A DNA stretch of 64,000 nucleotides from Phenylobacterium deserti (lineage in GTDB: Bacteria; Pseudomonadota; Alphaproteobacteria; Caulobacterales; Caulobacteraceae), in contig NZ_QFYR01000001.1 of assembly GCF_003254705.1 (NCBI RefSeq), forward strand, positions 1,054,001-1,118,000, read 5' to 3'. Below the pieces are notes generated by a model. It did not search any database. It was not told where the DNA came from and worked only from the letters and a program-made list of their open reading frames with translations. Positions 43,161 through 52,636 of this stretch are shown one piece after another. The position numbers and the translations under genes are program-made. The first letter of the stretch is position 1. Every line of letters begins with the position of its first letter.

Positions 43161-44111
43161 CTAAGCTTGCCCGCTGCGAAGCGCCTCGATGCGCTCCCAG
43201 AGCGCCTCGGTCGCGTCGACGCCCGTGAACCGCTTCAAGGCCACCGCGCCCGTGGGCGAGGTCACGTTGATCTCGGTCAGGTAGTCGCCGATCACGTCGA
43301 TCCCGACGAAAAGCAGTCCGCGGGCTTTCAGTTCCGGACCGATGGCGGCGCAGATTTCCCGGTCGCGGGCCGACAGCTCGATCGGCTGCGGCTTGCCGCC
43401 CACCGCCATGTTGGAGCGGATCTGCCCCTTCTCCGGCACGCGGTTGATCGCGCCCACGGGCTCGCCGTCGACCAGGATAATGCGCTTGTCGCCCTTGGTC
43501 ACGCTGGGCAGGAACTTCTGCAGGATCACCGGCTCGCGGCCGATCTCGGCGTGCAGCTCCAGCATGGCGTCGAGGTTGGGGTCATCCTTCAGCAGCCGGG
43601 TGACGCCCGACCCGCCCCGCCCGTTCAGCGGCTTCAGCACCACGTCCCCATGCCGGGCGCGGAAGTCGTAGATCGCTTCCTTGTCCAGGGTGATCAGGGT
43701 CGGCGGCTGCAGCTCGGGAAACTTGGTGACGAACAGCTTCTCCGGCGCGTTGCGCACCTCCACGGGGTTGTTCACCACCAGCGTCTTGGGATGCACGGCC
43801 TCCAGGAAGAAGGTCGTGTCGATGTAGTGCATGTCGAACGGCGGGTCCTGGCGCAGCAGCACCACGTCGAATTCGGTCAGCTCCACCCGGCGCGGCTCGC
43901 CCAGGCTGGCGTGATCGCCCTTCACCCGCTGCACCGTCACGTCCCGCCCGCGCGCGAAGGCGCGGCCGTCCTCCAGCGCCAGGGTGTCGGTGGTGTAGAC
44001 GAACAGGCTGTGCCCGCGGGCCTGGGCCGTTTCCATCATCAGGAAGGTCGTGTCGCCTTCGATGTTGATGCCCTCGATGGGGTCCATCTGGACGGCGACC
44101 TTCAGGGACAT
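43161..44111 (-). CDS. gshB: Glutathione synthetase
   Basis: 316 residues, full length for the ATP-grasp enzyme joining gamma-glutamylcysteine and glycine. Seen: [20 protein letters not shown] at the start, [40 protein letters not shown] (ATP-binding), [20 protein letters not shown], and [20 protein letters not shown] with the C-terminal metal ligands. The ATG at 44111 fits the family. gshA is not in the window. A short AT-richer gap (43026-43160) lies between it and the upstream end of yifB, with no feature I can name. Confidence 0.96.
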   Translation of the reverse strand: MSLKVAVQMDPIEGINIEGDTTFLMMETAQARGHSLFVYTTDTLALEDGRAFARGRDVTVQRVKGDHASLGEPRRVELTEFDVVLLRQDPPFDMHYIDTTFFLEAVHPKTLVVNNPVEVRNAPEKLFVTKFPELQPPTLITLDKEAIYDFRARHGDVVLKPLNGRGGSGVTRLLKDDPNLDAMLELHAEIGREPVILQKFLPSVTKGDKRIILVDGEPVGAINRVPEKGQIRSNMAVGGKPQPIELSARDREICAAIGPELKARGLLFVGIDVIGDYLTEINVTSPTGAVALKRFTGVDATEALWERIEALRSGQA

Positions 44112-44169
44112 GGGAGCTCCGCGGGCTTCTTCGAACGGCCCTGCACATAGGCCCGCCGACGCGCCAGCG

Positions 44170-45813
44170 CTAGCGTGGGCCGTCGATGCCGATCCAGGCC
44201 GGGGGCAGGCTATCCAACCGTACGCCTTTGAGCACCATCTTCGCCCCGTCGATGTAGATCACCGTATCGGCGCCTTCCTGCCGCGCTTCCCAGCTCGTGC
44301 CGGCGTCCAGCCGCACCAGGTCGCCGTCGGCGATGTTGAAGTCCATGACGACCTCCAGCCCCGCGCCGGGGAAGGCGTTGAAGATGTCCGCGCCCGGGCC
44401 GCCCCACACCTCGTCGTCGTCCTTGCCGCCGGTCAGCCAGTCGTCGCCCGCGCCGCCGCGCACTGTGTCGTTGTCCTGCCCGCCGCGCAGCCGGTCGTTT
44501 CCCGGTCCGCCGTCCACCAGGTCGGCGCCCTCGCGCCCGGTGATGTCGTCGGGGCCATCGCCGCCGGTCAGGGTGTCTGGCCCTTGCGTGCCCTCGATCA
44601 ACTGGCCGCGCCGCGGCTCCGCGGCCGCCGCCTGTCGCTGGGCTGCCTCGACCGCATGGTTGATCCGCGCCCGGGCGCTGAGGGAGGGCGGCGGCGCATC
44701 CGGCAGCGCGTAGAAGGCGCCATTTTCCACCACCTCCAGGATCACCAGGTCAGGATGGAACCGCTCAACCAGGTCGGTGCGCCAGGAGCCGTCCTGATTG
44801 TGCGCCAGGATGATCCGGCTGAAGTGGCCATAGAGGAACGGCAGCAGGGCGTTGGAGAAGGAGTCCCGCGTCAGCAGCAGCACCGGTTTGCCGGCCATCC
44901 CAGTGTCCACCACCTGCGGCGCAGTCCAGTCCCGTTTATCGGTCAGGAAGCTGGTCCGCCGCTGGGCGTCCAGCGGAAGGTCGGCGAGCTCGGGATAGTC
45001 GGCCTGCACGAAGCTCGCGACCCCCAGCATCAGCGCCAGGTCACGGGGCTTGTTGCGCCCGCCGACGTTCACCTCGCGGAACGCCTCGATCGGCCGCGGC
45101 GCGTCCGCCAGGCCCAGCGCGTGCAGCCGGCTCATCAGCTGCACATAGCCCCAGTAGGCGCCCAGCCCTGTCCAGTGCGTGTCGTGCCGGCTGAAGGTCT
45201 TCAGTCCCCAGCGAGTCTGGTGGGCGATCAGGTCGTGCATGTAGACGACCTCGCCGACCCCGGAGATCTGCGCGAGCCCGGAAAGCCGCAGGGCCGGCCG
45301 GTCAGGGTCCAGGCCTTCGAACCAGGCCGGCGCCTGTTCCGGATAGATGCTCTCCTTGTCCGGCGCGATGGCCACCACATAGGGTATGCCCCGGGCCTTC
45401 AGATACTCCGTGCGGCCGGCCAAGGCTTCCAGCCACGCCTTCCATGCTTGCGGCGGCAGCGCGGGATCGTTGCGCGCCGCGCCCAGGTGGGTGCCGTTGT
45501 CGGTGAACAGCCAGCCATCCTTGCCGACGATCACCTTGGGCGATCCGCTGACGCCCAGCTGCATGCGGGCGTAGTTCAGCCAGGCGATCAGATGGGTGCG
45601 GGGCGCGAAATGATCGGCCACCCAGGCGTCCATCGCCTTGGGATAGGCGCGCAGGGCGGCCCAGCCCTGCGGCGGCCCGGGGAACGGGGCCATCACCCGG
45701 TTCTCCTGCAGGTCCGGCGTGCGGACCAGGTGCGGCAGGGCGAAGGCCCCGGCCCAGACGGCCAGGCTGGCGGCGATCAGGCGTCCCCAGTGTGCGCGCG
45801 CGGAAAAGGCCAT
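44170..45813 (-). CDS. AlgX/AlgJ-like SGNH O-acetyltransferase fused to RTX repeats
   Basis: 547 residues. An N-terminal signal anchor (about 10-30) is followed by an AlgJ/AlgX-type SGNH domain: [14 protein letters not shown] near 94, catalytic Asp211 and His213 in [16 protein letters not shown], and nucleophile Ser318 in [14 protein letters not shown]. Residues 408-478 then carry about seven RTX nonapeptides ([27 protein letters not shown]), which fold on Ca2+ outside the cytoplasm. A C-terminal beta region follows. It overlaps the MBOAT gene by one base (TGATG), so both act in one polysaccharide O-acetylation machine, MBOAT passing acetyl across the membrane. The RTX fusion is unusual. Confidence 0.85.
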   Translation of the reverse strand: MAFSARAHWGRLIAASLAVWAGAFALPHLVRTPDLQENRVMAPFPGPPQGWAALRAYPKAMDAWVADHFAPRTHLIAWLNYARMQLGVSGSPKVIVGKDGWLFTDNGTHLGAARNDPALPPQAWKAWLEALAGRTEYLKARGIPYVVAIAPDKESIYPEQAPAWFEGLDPDRPALRLSGLAQISGVGEVVYMHDLIAHQTRWGLKTFSRHDTHWTGLGAYWGYVQLMSRLHALGLADAPRPIEAFREVNVGGRNKPRDLALMLGVASFVQADYPELADLPLDAQRRTSFLTDKRDWTAPQVVDTGMAGKPVLLLTRDSFSNALLPFLYGHFSRIILAHNQDGSWRTDLVERFHPDLVILEVVENGAFYALPDAPPPSLSARARINHAVEAAQRQAAAAEPRRGQLIEGTQGPDTLTGGDGPDDITGREGADLVDGGPGNDRLRGGQDNDTVRGGAGDDWLTGGKDDDEVWGGPGADIFNAFPGAGLEVVMDFNIADGDLVRLDAGTSWEARQEGADTVIYIDGAKMVLKGVRLDSLPPAWIGIDGPR

Positions 45814-47246
45814 CAGAACCGGAAGTACAGGAAGGGGTTGAGGCTCGACCCCGCCAGCTTGGCGATGCTCAGCAGGAGGCCGCAGGTCAGCATCAAGGTC
45901 GGCAGGACGAAGGCGCCTTGGGTGTCCAGGCGCGGCTCCAGGTGGGCGGCGGGCGCCAGCCGGTGCGCCTTCAGCCGCGCCGCGATCCACGGCAGCAGGG
46001 GCGCGGAGAACAGCACCCCCAGCACCAGCGCGCTGAGGGTCTCGGCGTTCAGCAGCACCAGCAGCCCGGCCTCAGGCGCTCGCCAGCCGCGCGGGTCGAA
46101 CATGGCCGAAACGTAGAGCCGTGCCGCCCCCAGGCTCGTCGCCCGGAACAGCACCCAGCCGAACAGCACCACCAGCATGGCGTAGAGGTGACCCACCGCC
46201 CGCGGCGCCCGGTCCAGCAGCCGGCCCAGGCCGAAGCGCTCGATCAGCAGGAACAGCCCGTGGAAGAGCCCCCAGGCGATGAAGTTCCAGGCCGCGCCGT
46301 GCCAGAACCCGGTCAGCAGAAAGACGACCAGCAGGTTGCGCACCGTGCGCCACCGCCCGCCGCGATTGCCGCCCAACGGGATGTAGACGTAGTCCCGGAA
46401 CCAGCTCGACAAGGAAATGTGCCAACGCCGCCAGAACTCACTGATCGAGCGCGAGATGTACGGGTAGTCGAAGTTCTTGGGGAAGGTGAACCCCAGCATG
46501 AAGGCCAGGCCGATGGCCATGTTCGAATAGCCGGCGAAGTCGAAATAGATCTGGAGGGCGTAGGCCAGCGCCCCCAGCCAGGCGGTCAGGATCGCCGGCT
46601 GCGCCTTCATGTCGAACGCCAGGTCGGCCACGGGCGCGACGGTGTTGGCGATCAGCACCTTCATGGACAGGCCGACGATGAAGTACTGCAGCCCAAGCCC
46701 GATCCGCCCGGTCCGCCGCCGGTCGGCGTGCAGCTCCTCGCGGATGTGGGCGTAGCGCACGATCGGCCCGGCGATCAGGTGCGGGAACATCAGGATGTAG
46801 GCCGCGAACTTGGCGAGGTTCCGCTCGGCCGGCACCGCCCGCGTGTGCACGTCCGCCACATAGCTGATCAGCTGGAAGGTGAAGAACGAGATCCCCAGCG
46901 GCAGGGCCAGATGGATTTCCGGGACCGGCGCGCCGGGCAGGACCTGGTTGATCACGCCGCCCAGGAAGCCCGCATATTTGAAGAAGCCCAGCACCAGCAG
47001 GTCGAGTGCGACCAGCCCGATCAGCAGGCCCCGCCGGGCGCCCGCCTCGCGCCCTTCAAGGGCTCGCGCCCCCGCCCAGTTCAATCCGATCAGGGCCGCC
47101 AGCAGCAGCAGGTAGGGGCCCTCGCCCCAAACGTAAAACGCCGCGCTGCCGACCAGCAGCGCGCCCGTCCGCCAGCCGCTCAGGTAGTAGCCGAGCAGGA
47201 AGACGGGCAGGAAATAGAAGATGAAGATGATGGAGCTGAAGACCAT
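45813..47246 (-). CDS. MBOAT family membrane O-acyltransferase (AlgI-like)
   Basis: 477 residues with about 11 membrane segments. AlgI/DltB-type landmarks are FFFTFQLISYVADV-like PLGISFFTFQLISYVADVHT, FPHLIAGPIVRY, FDFAGYSNMAIGLAFMLGF, WRRWHISLSSWFRDYVYIPL and the catalytic His in LTGFWHGAAWNFIAWGLFHG. Enzymes of this branch move acetyl groups across the inner membrane for alginate, cellulose or other polymers. Its TGA overlaps the ATG of the SGNH-RTX gene by one base, so translation is coupled. The polysaccharide is unknown because no glycosyltransferase or polymerase is near. Confidence 0.93.
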   Translation of the reverse strand: MVFSSIIFIFYFLPVFLLGYYLSGWRTGALLVGSAAFYVWGEGPYLLLLAALIGLNWAGARALEGREAGARRGLLIGLVALDLLVLGFFKYAGFLGGVINQVLPGAPVPEIHLALPLGISFFTFQLISYVADVHTRAVPAERNLAKFAAYILMFPHLIAGPIVRYAHIREELHADRRRTGRIGLGLQYFIVGLSMKVLIANTVAPVADLAFDMKAQPAILTAWLGALAYALQIYFDFAGYSNMAIGLAFMLGFTFPKNFDYPYISRSISEFWRRWHISLSSWFRDYVYIPLGGNRGGRWRTVRNLLVVFLLTGFWHGAAWNFIAWGLFHGLFLLIERFGLGRLLDRAPRAVGHLYAMLVVLFGWVLFRATSLGAARLYVSAMFDPRGWRAPEAGLLVLLNAETLSALVLGVLFSAPLLPWIAARLKAHRLAPAAHLEPRLDTQGAFVLPTLMLTCGLLLSIAKLAGSSLNPFLYFRF

Positions 47247-47362
47247 CGAACGCTGCGCTCAGGGACTGGCCCCGGCGGGCCTGCTCGGCGGCAACATCCT
47301 AGGCTTCGCTTCGAAGCGCAACTGTGGGTTCAACAAGCCGCCGCTTCGCCCGCGGGCCGGGC

Positions 47363-48178
47363 TTAGTTGAGGCGCAGGCGCACCCGCTCGCGCTGGGCTC
47401 GCGCGGCCAGCGCGGCCCCGCCGTCCAGCGCGGTGGCCCGGGCCAACGCTTCAAGGGCGCCGGCCAGGGCTCCCTGGCCTTCGCGAGCCGCGGCGACGTC
47501 CAGCCACGGGCGGTGGTCGCCCGGATCAAGCAGCGCCCGGCGCAGGGCCGCCCGCTCGGCCCGGGCGTAGTCGCGTGACGCCGAGGCGCGAGCGAATATG
47601 TTGTTCTGCAGGCGCACCAGCACGGCCCGGTCGCTAACCGGCGCCATCAGCCGGTCCAGACGGTCGGCCACGTTGGGCGTCAGGCCCGCGTGCAGCGCCC
47701 GGCGGGTCAGCTCCGACGGCAGCACCACCCGCCCCTCGCTGAACGGATCCAGCGCCAGCGGCCCTTCCTCCGTCTCGATCCGCAGCAGGAAGTGCCCGGG
47801 GAAATCGACGCCGCTCACCGACAGGCCGCAGCGGCGCGCCACGTGCAGGTAGTAGATGCCCAGGGCCACGGCGATGCCCTTGCGCCGTTCGGCCACCGAC
47901 AGGATGTCCGCATTGGCCGGGTGCTCGTGGGTCAGCAGGTCGCCCGCCAGCCGCATGTCGCCGGCCATGGTCTCGGCCAGGGCTTCCTCGGGGCTTTCCC
48001 GCTTCAGGCGTTGGGTCAGGCGCTCCACGCCCGCCGCGCCCAGGTCGCGGGCGGGCTGCAGCTCGCGGGTCGGATCCTCATGGACCGCGCAGGCGATCGC
48101 CGCGTCCAGCAACGGAAACTCGCCGTCCTTTGCGGCGCCTGCTTCCAGCAGGAGATCCTCGGCCTCTTCTCGCGTCAT
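47363..48178 (-). CDS. SirB1-like transglutaminase-core / TPR protein
   Basis: 271 residues. The N-terminal half is the SirB1 transglutaminase-like core: ADILSVAERRKGIAVALGIY, YLHVARRCGLSVSGVDFPGH and FLLRIETEEGPLALDPFSEG. A TPR-like helical tail (ARASASRDYARAERAALRRA and following) ends the protein. The canonical catalytic Cys of transglutaminases is absent, as in other SirB1 proteins, so it is probably non-enzymatic. ATG at 48178 is preferred over a TTG one codon earlier. It is followed on the same strand by yraN after 30 bases; the upstream 116 bases to the MBOAT gene hold no feature I recognise. Confidence 0.85.
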   Translation of the reverse strand: MTREEAEDLLLEAGAAKDGEFPLLDAAIACAVHEDPTRELQPARDLGAAGVERLTQRLKRESPEEALAETMAGDMRLAGDLLTHEHPANADILSVAERRKGIAVALGIYYLHVARRCGLSVSGVDFPGHFLLRIETEEGPLALDPFSEGRVVLPSELTRRALHAGLTPNVADRLDRLMAPVSDRAVLVRLQNNIFARASASRDYARAERAALRRALLDPGDHRPWLDVAAAREGQGALAGALEALARATALDGGAALAARAQRERVRLRLN

Positions 48179-48208
48179 CAACCTTCGCGCTGGCTCAAGC
48201 TCGGGCTT

Positions 48209-48583
48209 TCAGTCGCCCTTCCAAGCGTCCGGAATATGCATAGGAAGCCGTCCGGGCGCGAGAGCCATCAGGTCGAGGCGAACCGACGCACCTTTCAGCG
48301 CCGGACGGCGTTCGGCGAGCATAGCGCCTGCTCTGCGCAGGCGTTCCCGCTGGTCCGAGCCCACAGCGCCCAGGGCGGTGGTCAGGTCCCCGCGGCGTTT
48401 CACCTCAACCACCGCCAGCGTCCGTCCACGGATCGCAAGCAGGTCGATCTCCGCCAGCGGCGTCTTCAGCCGAAAGCCCAGGATCCGGTAGCCCTTCAGC
48501 ATTAGCCAGACGGCCGAGGCGATCTCGCCGCGCCGCCCCGAGGCCCGCGCCGCCTTGCCGCGTGCAGAACGGATCTGGCTCAC
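48209..48583 (-). CDS. yraN: YraN/UPF0102 family nuclease-fold protein
   Basis: 124 residues. The PD-(D/E)xK core is visible: RRGEIASAVWLMLKGYRILG at the start, then AEIDLLAIRGRTLAVVEVKR, where Asp-51-like ID, Glu and EVK form the catalytic triad. YraN family proteins are predicted structure-specific endonucleases linked to DNA repair or replication, and they are regularly encoded next to rsmI as here. Its ATG overlaps the rsmI stop region by 4 bases, indicating translational coupling. C-terminal tail is Pro/Arg-rich. Confidence 0.92.
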   Translation of the reverse strand: MSQIRSARGKAARASGRRGEIASAVWLMLKGYRILGFRLKTPLAEIDLLAIRGRTLAVVEVKRRGDLTTALGAVGSDQRERLRRAGAMLAERRPALKGASVRLDLMALAPGRLPMHIPDAWKGD

Positions 48584-49452
48584 CGACCGGCCTTGAGGTC
48601 CATGGCCCGCTTGTAGAGGTCGCGCCGGTTCAGCCCCAGCTGCTTGGCCACCTCCGCCGCGGCGTCTGCGGGCTTCAGCCGCGTCAGGGCGTCGGCCAAG
48701 GCCTGGTCCGCATCGGCCTGGGTGGCGGCGGCTTCCCGGCCCGGGCCCACCAGGATGACGATCTCGCCCTTGGGCGCCTCAAACTGCGGATCGGCGGCCA
48801 GCTCGGACAGCGAGCCCCGCACCACCGTCTCGTAGAGCTTGGTCAGCTCGCGGCAGACCACCGCCTCGCGCTCGCCCAGCACGGCGGCCATGTCGGCCAG
48901 GCTGTCGGCCACCCGTGATCCGCCCTCGAAGAACACCAGGGTCGCCCGCACGCCGGCCAGCTCCTCCAGGAAAGTGCGGCGCGCCGCGCTCTTGGGCGGC
49001 GGAAAGCCGGCGAACAGGAAGCGATCGGTGGGCAGTCCGCTGACGGACAATCCGGCCAGCAAGGCCGAAGGGCCAGGGATGGGGAACACCTTGTGCCCCG
49101 CCGCGGCCGCTTCCTTCACCAGCCGGAAGCCGGGGTCCGACACCAGCGGCGTGCCCGCGTCCGACACCAGGGCCACCCGCTGCCCTTCGGCCAAAGCCTC
49201 CAGCGCGCGGCGCCCGCCCCGCTCGGCGGCATGCTCGTCATAGCGCTCGAGCTTCTTGTGCAGGTCGTAAGCGTTCAGCAGCTTGGCCGCGACCCGGGTG
49301 TCCTCGGCCAGCACCAGGTCCGCCGCCGCCAGGATGTCCAGCGCCCGCAAGGTGATGTCCCGCAGGTTGCCGATCGGTGTGGCCACCACATAGAGCCCCG
49401 GCGCCAACGGCGCCTCGTCGAGCGCGGGAGGAGGGATCTGCTGGCGGGCCAT
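48580..49452 (-). CDS. rsmI: 16S rRNA (cytidine1402-2'-O)-methyltransferase RsmI
   Basis: 290 residues. The tetrapyrrole-methylase fold begins GLYVVATPIGNLRDITLRAL with VLAEDTRVAAKLLNAY, ALVSDAGTPLVSDPGFRLV and FPIPGPSALLAGLSVSGLPT (SAM binding), followed by FAGFPPPKSAARRTFLEELA and VFFEGGSRVADSL. RsmI adds a 2'-O-methyl to C1402 at the ribosomal P site together with RsmH. The C-terminal helical domain is intact (AEVAKQLGLNRRDLYKRAMD). yraN follows with a 4-base overlap. The upstream gap to hemW holds a long palindromic repeat. Confidence 0.96.
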   Translation of the reverse strand: MARQQIPPPALDEAPLAPGLYVVATPIGNLRDITLRALDILAAADLVLAEDTRVAAKLLNAYDLHKKLERYDEHAAERGGRRALEALAEGQRVALVSDAGTPLVSDPGFRLVKEAAAAGHKVFPIPGPSALLAGLSVSGLPTDRFLFAGFPPPKSAARRTFLEELAGVRATLVFFEGGSRVADSLADMAAVLGEREAVVCRELTKLYETVVRGSLSELAADPQFEAPKGEIVILVGPGREAAATQADADQALADALTRLKPADAAAEVAKQLGLNRRDLYKRAMDLKAGR

Positions 49453-49501
49453 GGCCGAGGCTTGGCGCGAGCCCGGCGGAAAGGCAAGCCCGCGAGACGG
49501 C

Positions 49502-49615
49502 AGTTCCTCCCCCGTTGGGGGAGGGGGACCCCGAAGGGGTGGAGAGGGTTCTCAGCCAACTCTCCGGGTGACCCCATCCGTCGCTCCGCGACACCTCCCC
49601 CAGTGGGGAGGAACT
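49502..49615. repeat. Palindromic intergenic repeat, copy 2
   Basis: 114 bases bounded by perfect 11-bp inverted repeats (AGTTCCTCCCC at 49502-49512 and GGGGAGGAACT at 49605-49615). Inside is a hairpin CCTCCCCC-GTT-GGGGGAGG at 49506-49524 and the final hairpin CCTCCCC-CAGT-GGGGAGG. The block CCGTCGCT(C/T)CGCG(A/C)CACCTCCCC is shared with copy 1 at 20568-20676. It ends directly at the hemW stop codon, as copy 1 ends 5 bases from the gdhB stop. It fits a dispersed, non-autonomous palindromic element, perhaps serving as a terminator. Confidence 0.8.
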
Positions 49616-50764
49616 CTACGCCGCCAGCTCGCCGGTCAGCCGGTCCAGCACCAGCCGTCCCGCCCGCGTCGCCCGCAGCCGCTCGCGGTCGTCGGCCAGC
49701 AGGCCAAGCTCCACCAGATAGGCCACCTTGTCCGGCGTCAGCCCCAGGGCCGCCACCTCTGCGAACGCCACGCCGTCGTCGATCCGCAGGCCGCTGATCA
49801 CCCGCTCCTCGGCGGTTTCGCGCGGGCTCAGCGCCTCGCGGCCCGCGAACCCATAGCCAGTCTCGCCCACCGTGCGGATGTAGTCCGCCGGCCGGGCCGC
49901 AGCCTCGGTGGCCTGCCGCACGCCGCCAACCGTCAGCCGCCCATGCGCCCCAGGGCCTGCGCCCACATAGTCCCAGCCCCGCCAATAGACGAGGTTGTGC
50001 CGCGAGCGCGCCGCCGCGCCCCGCGCATGGTTGGAGACTTCGTAGGCGTCGAAGCCTTGCGCCTCCAAAACCGCCTGGGTGGTTTCGAACAGCTCGGCGC
50101 CCAGGTCAGCGTCCGGCGGTGTGATCGTCCCGCGCTTCACCGCCCGGTCGAACGCCGTGCCTTCCTCGATGGTCAGCTGGTAGGGCGAGATGTGCTCGGC
50201 CCCCAGGCCCACCGCCGCCCGCAGCTCCTCGGCCCACGCCTGCGGGGTCTGCCCCGGCCGCGCGTAGATCAGGTCCACCGAAAGGCGCGGAAACGCGCGC
50301 GTCGCCGCCTGCGCCGCCCGGATCGCCTGGCCTGCGTCGTGGTTGCGGCCCAGGAAGGCCAGGGTCTCGTCGTCCAGCGCCTGCAGGCCCAGCGACAGCC
50401 GGTTGATCCCCGCCTGCGCCAGCCCGTCGAACCGCCCGGCCTCCGCGTCGGTGGGATTGGCTTCCAGGCTGACTTCCAGGTCCGCCGCCGGCCTCCAGAG
50501 CCGCCGGGCCGCAGCCAGGATCTCAGCCGCCCATTGCGGCTGCATCAGCGATGGCGTGCCGCCGCCGAAGAACACGCTGACCAGCTCGCGCGGGCCGGTC
50601 AGGGCCGCTTGGGCCTCCAGATCCGCCACGATGGCGCGGACCAGGGCCGCCTGTTCCTCCGTTCGCCCGCGGTCGCGGAAGACGTTGAAGTCGCAATAGG
50701 GGCAGATGCGCGCGCAGTAGGGCCAGTGGATGTAGACCCCCAGCGGCGCGGGGGTCGTCGTCAC
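49616..50764 (-). CDS. hemW: Heme chaperone HemW (radical-SAM, HemN-like)
   Basis: 382 residues. The radical-SAM cluster motif CxxxCxxC is in [15 protein letters not shown] near residue 16-25. Other landmarks are [58 protein letters not shown] and [19 protein letters not shown]. The C-terminal HemN-type domain is present. HemW hands heme to apoproteins and is not itself the oxygen-independent coproporphyrinogen oxidase; it is shorter at the N-terminus than HemN and lacks the HemN-specific tail. It overlaps rdgB by 4 bases, an arrangement common in bacteria. Confidence 0.93.
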   Translation of the reverse strand: MTTTPAPLGVYIHWPYCARICPYCDFNVFRDRGRTEEQAALVRAIVADLEAQAALTGPRELVSVFFGGGTPSLMQPQWAAEILAAARRLWRPAADLEVSLEANPTDAEAGRFDGLAQAGINRLSLGLQALDDETLAFLGRNHDAGQAIRAAQAATRAFPRLSVDLIYARPGQTPQAWAEELRAAVGLGAEHISPYQLTIEEGTAFDRAVKRGTITPPDADLGAELFETTQAVLEAQGFDAYEVSNHARGAAARSRHNLVYWRGWDYVGAGPGAHGRLTVGGVRQATEAAARPADYIRTVGETGYGFAGREALSPRETAEERVISGLRIDDGVAFAEVAALGLTPDKVAYLVELGLLADDRERLRATRAGRLVLDRLTGELAA

Positions 50765-51360
50765 AAGAGCGCCGCCTTCAGCTTGGCGAACGCCCGCGCC
50801 CGGTGGCTCATGGCGTCCTTGGCGGCGGGCTCCATCTCCCCGAAGGTCTGATCGAAGCCCTCCGGCACGAAGATCGGGTCGTAGCCGAAGCCGCGCTCGC
50901 CCCGGGGCGGAAAGGTCACCACCCCGTCGATCCGTCCCTCGACCACCACCGCCGGCCCGTTCGGCCAGGCCACGGCCAGGGCGCTGGTGAACCAGGCGCT
51001 GCGGTCGTCGGAGTCGGTGGCTTCCAGCCGCTCTTCGACTTTCCGCATGGCGATGGCGAAGTCCTTGGTGGGTCCGGCCCAGCGCGCCGAGAAGATCCCC
51101 GGCGCCCCGTCCAGGGCCGCCACCGACAGGCCGCTGTCGTCGGCGATCGCCACCAGTCCGCTCTTGTCCGCCGCCGCCCGCGCTTTCAGCAGCGCGTTGC
51201 CGACGAAGGTGCTCTCGGTCTCGTCCGGCTCGCCCAGCCCAAGCTCCCCCGCCGTCACCAGTTCGAAGCGGTTGTCCAGGATCTCGGCCAGCTCGCGCGC
51301 CTTGCCGGGATTGTGCGTGGCGACCACCAGCTTCGCGCCGGGCTCGAGCTTCAGGGGCAT
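50761..51360 (-). CDS. rdgB: RdgB/HAM1 family XTP/dITP pyrophosphatase
   Basis: 199 residues, full length. The enzyme removes non-canonical purine triphosphates (XTP, ITP, dITP) from the pool. Signatures are [20 protein letters not shown] at the start, [40 protein letters not shown] and the C-terminal [20 protein letters not shown], with MSHRARAF last. All active-site residues are in place. hemW starts inside its last codons (4-base overlap), so the two are translationally coupled. Upstream is a 148-base gap to the divergent DUF2975 gene. Confidence 0.96.
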   Translation of the reverse strand: MPLKLEPGAKLVVATHNPGKARELAEILDNRFELVTAGELGLGEPDETESTFVGNALLKARAAADKSGLVAIADDSGLSVAALDGAPGIFSARWAGPTKDFAIAMRKVEERLEATDSDDRSAWFTSALAVAWPNGPAVVVEGRIDGVVTFPPRGERGFGYDPIFVPEGFDQTFGEMEPAAKDAMSHRARAFAKLKAALL

Positions 51361-51508
51361 GGGAAAACCTCCGGACCGTTTTCAGGCGCGGAACATAGGC
51401 GTGGCCCCGGCCCCTTGCATGGGCAAAGTTCCCGCAAGCCTTGCGCCGAGTTCATTTGATCGCGCCCGGGGGCCGTCCTATCGATCGGATGGGGTGGGGG
51501 AGATATCG

Positions 51509-52039
51509 ATGCGCGCTCTGGGCCCAGGCTCGGTTTCCAGTTTCCTGAAGATCATCCTGGATGTGGTCTATGCGGCCCTCTGGGTGGGCGTCGGCGGGGT
51601 CGCGATCCTGACGGTGCTGTTGCTGCTGCTCAGCTTCAATCCCGAGTTCCTGCAGAACATCAACATCTCCACCGAAGGCGCGCCGATCGACAACCCGGTG
51701 CCGGTGCTGGCGGGCGGCCTGTTCGCCGGCGCGCTCTACCTGGCTGGCATCCTGGTGATCACCGGCTGCCTGCGCCGCATCTTCACCAGCCTGACCGCCG
51801 GCGATCCCTTCCACCCGGACAACGTCAAGCTCCTGCGCCTGGCCGGGGTCATGCTCGCGGGTTTGGAGCTTGGCCGCTATCTCGTCTGGGCGGTGACCCG
51901 CTGGGTGCTGTCGGAGGCGCAGGACTCCGAGCCCAACTTCAGCCTCACCGCCTGGTTCTCGGTCCTTGTGGTGTTCGTGCTCGCCGAGATCTTCCGCGAA
52001 GGCGCCCGCCTGCGCCGCGAAGCCGAACTGACGATCTGA
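51509..52039 (+). CDS. DUF2975 family membrane protein
   Basis: 176 residues with four hydrophobic segments (about 14-36, 63-87, 108-128 and 142-160). Conserved DUF2975 features include GDPFHPDNVKLLRLAGVMLA in the loop between helices 2 and 3, and a polar loop before helix 4. The family is nearly always paired with a small Cro/C1-type HTH protein, as here 19 bases downstream. The pair may form a membrane-linked regulatory module; mechanism is unknown. ATG at 51509 has GGGGGAG 6-8 bases upstream; the frame stays open upstream but the family begins here. Confidence 0.83.
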   Translation: MRALGPGSVSSFLKIILDVVYAALWVGVGGVAILTVLLLLLSFNPEFLQNINISTEGAPIDNPVPVLAGGLFAGALYLAGILVITGCLRRIFTSLTAGDPFHPDNVKLLRLAGVMLAGLELGRYLVWAVTRWVLSEAQDSEPNFSLTAWFSVLVVFVLAEIFREGARLRREAELTI

Positions 52040-52058
52040 GAAGGGCCCGGCCGCAACC

Positions 52059-52301
52059 ATGCCGATCTGCGTGAACCTCGACCGCGTGCTGCTGGAGCGG
52101 CGCATGTCGCTGACGGAGCTCGCCGACCGCGTGGGCGTGACCATCGCCAACTTGTCGATCCTCAAGACCGGCAAGGCCCGCGCGATCCGCTTCACCACCC
52201 TGTCGGCCCTGTGCCGCGAGCTCGACTGCCAGCCCGGCGATCTCCTGGTCTACGAGGCCGGCGCCTCCGACGAGCCGCTCGGCGACGACGACGAGGAATA
52301 G
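52059..52301 (+). CDS. Small Cro/C1-type HTH regulator, partner of DUF2975
   Basis: 80 residues forming one compact HTH of the YozG/HTH_26 type: NLDRVLLERRMSLTELADRV, then GVTIANLSILKTGKARAIRF and TLSALCRELDCQPGDLLVYE. The sequence ends with an acidic tail (SDEPLGDDDEE). Such proteins always sit next to DUF2975 or similar small membrane proteins and probably repress that operon. It begins 19 bases after the DUF2975 stop codon. No operator could be recognised. Convergent with the YciI-like gene (10-base gap). Confidence 0.87.
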   Translation: MPICVNLDRVLLERRMSLTELADRVGVTIANLSILKTGKARAIRFTTLSALCRELDCQPGDLLVYEAGASDEPLGDDDEE

Positions 52302-52311
52302 CGCGTCCCGC

Positions 52312-52626
52312 TTAAGCCAGCCGGCCCTGCGCCAGCCGCAGCAGGTACTCGTTCTCCGCGGTCGCCAGCGACAGCCGCAGCACGGTGCGTTCGGCATAGA
52401 CCCCCGCCTGGGCGAAAGGATCGGCGTCAGCGATCTTGTCGGCCTCCAGCCGGTCGATGGCCAAGATCGCCACCATCGCTCCGCCGCCTTCCAGCGTGCC
52501 CGCCAGCAGCAGCCGGCCGGCCTCGTCCAGCGCCCGCAGCCAGGCCACATGGGCCTGCACCACGTCGGGGTCCATCAGGTGTTGCCGGGCGCCGGAAAGG
52601 CGGATCAGAAAGGCCTGCTCCGCCAC
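52312..52626 (-). CDS. YciI-like family protein
   Basis: 104 residues. The YciI ferredoxin-like fold is seen in AEQAFLIRLSGARQHLMDPD, VQAHVAWLRALDEAGRLLLA and the conserved GTLEGGGAMVAILAIDRLEA, then ADPFAQAGVYAERTVLRLSL with the D-P-F motif that places the catalytic or binding His/Asp. The N-terminal His-Asp pair typical of the family is present as H48-like AHVAW. Function is uncertain; some members are degradative enzymes, many are of unknown role. It is followed by rph after 10 bases on the same strand. Confidence 0.75.
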   Translation of the reverse strand: MAEQAFLIRLSGARQHLMDPDVVQAHVAWLRALDEAGRLLLAGTLEGGGAMVAILAIDRLEADKIADADPFAQAGVYAERTVLRLSLATAENEYLLRLAQGRLA

Positions 52627-52636
52627 CGCCCGGCCC

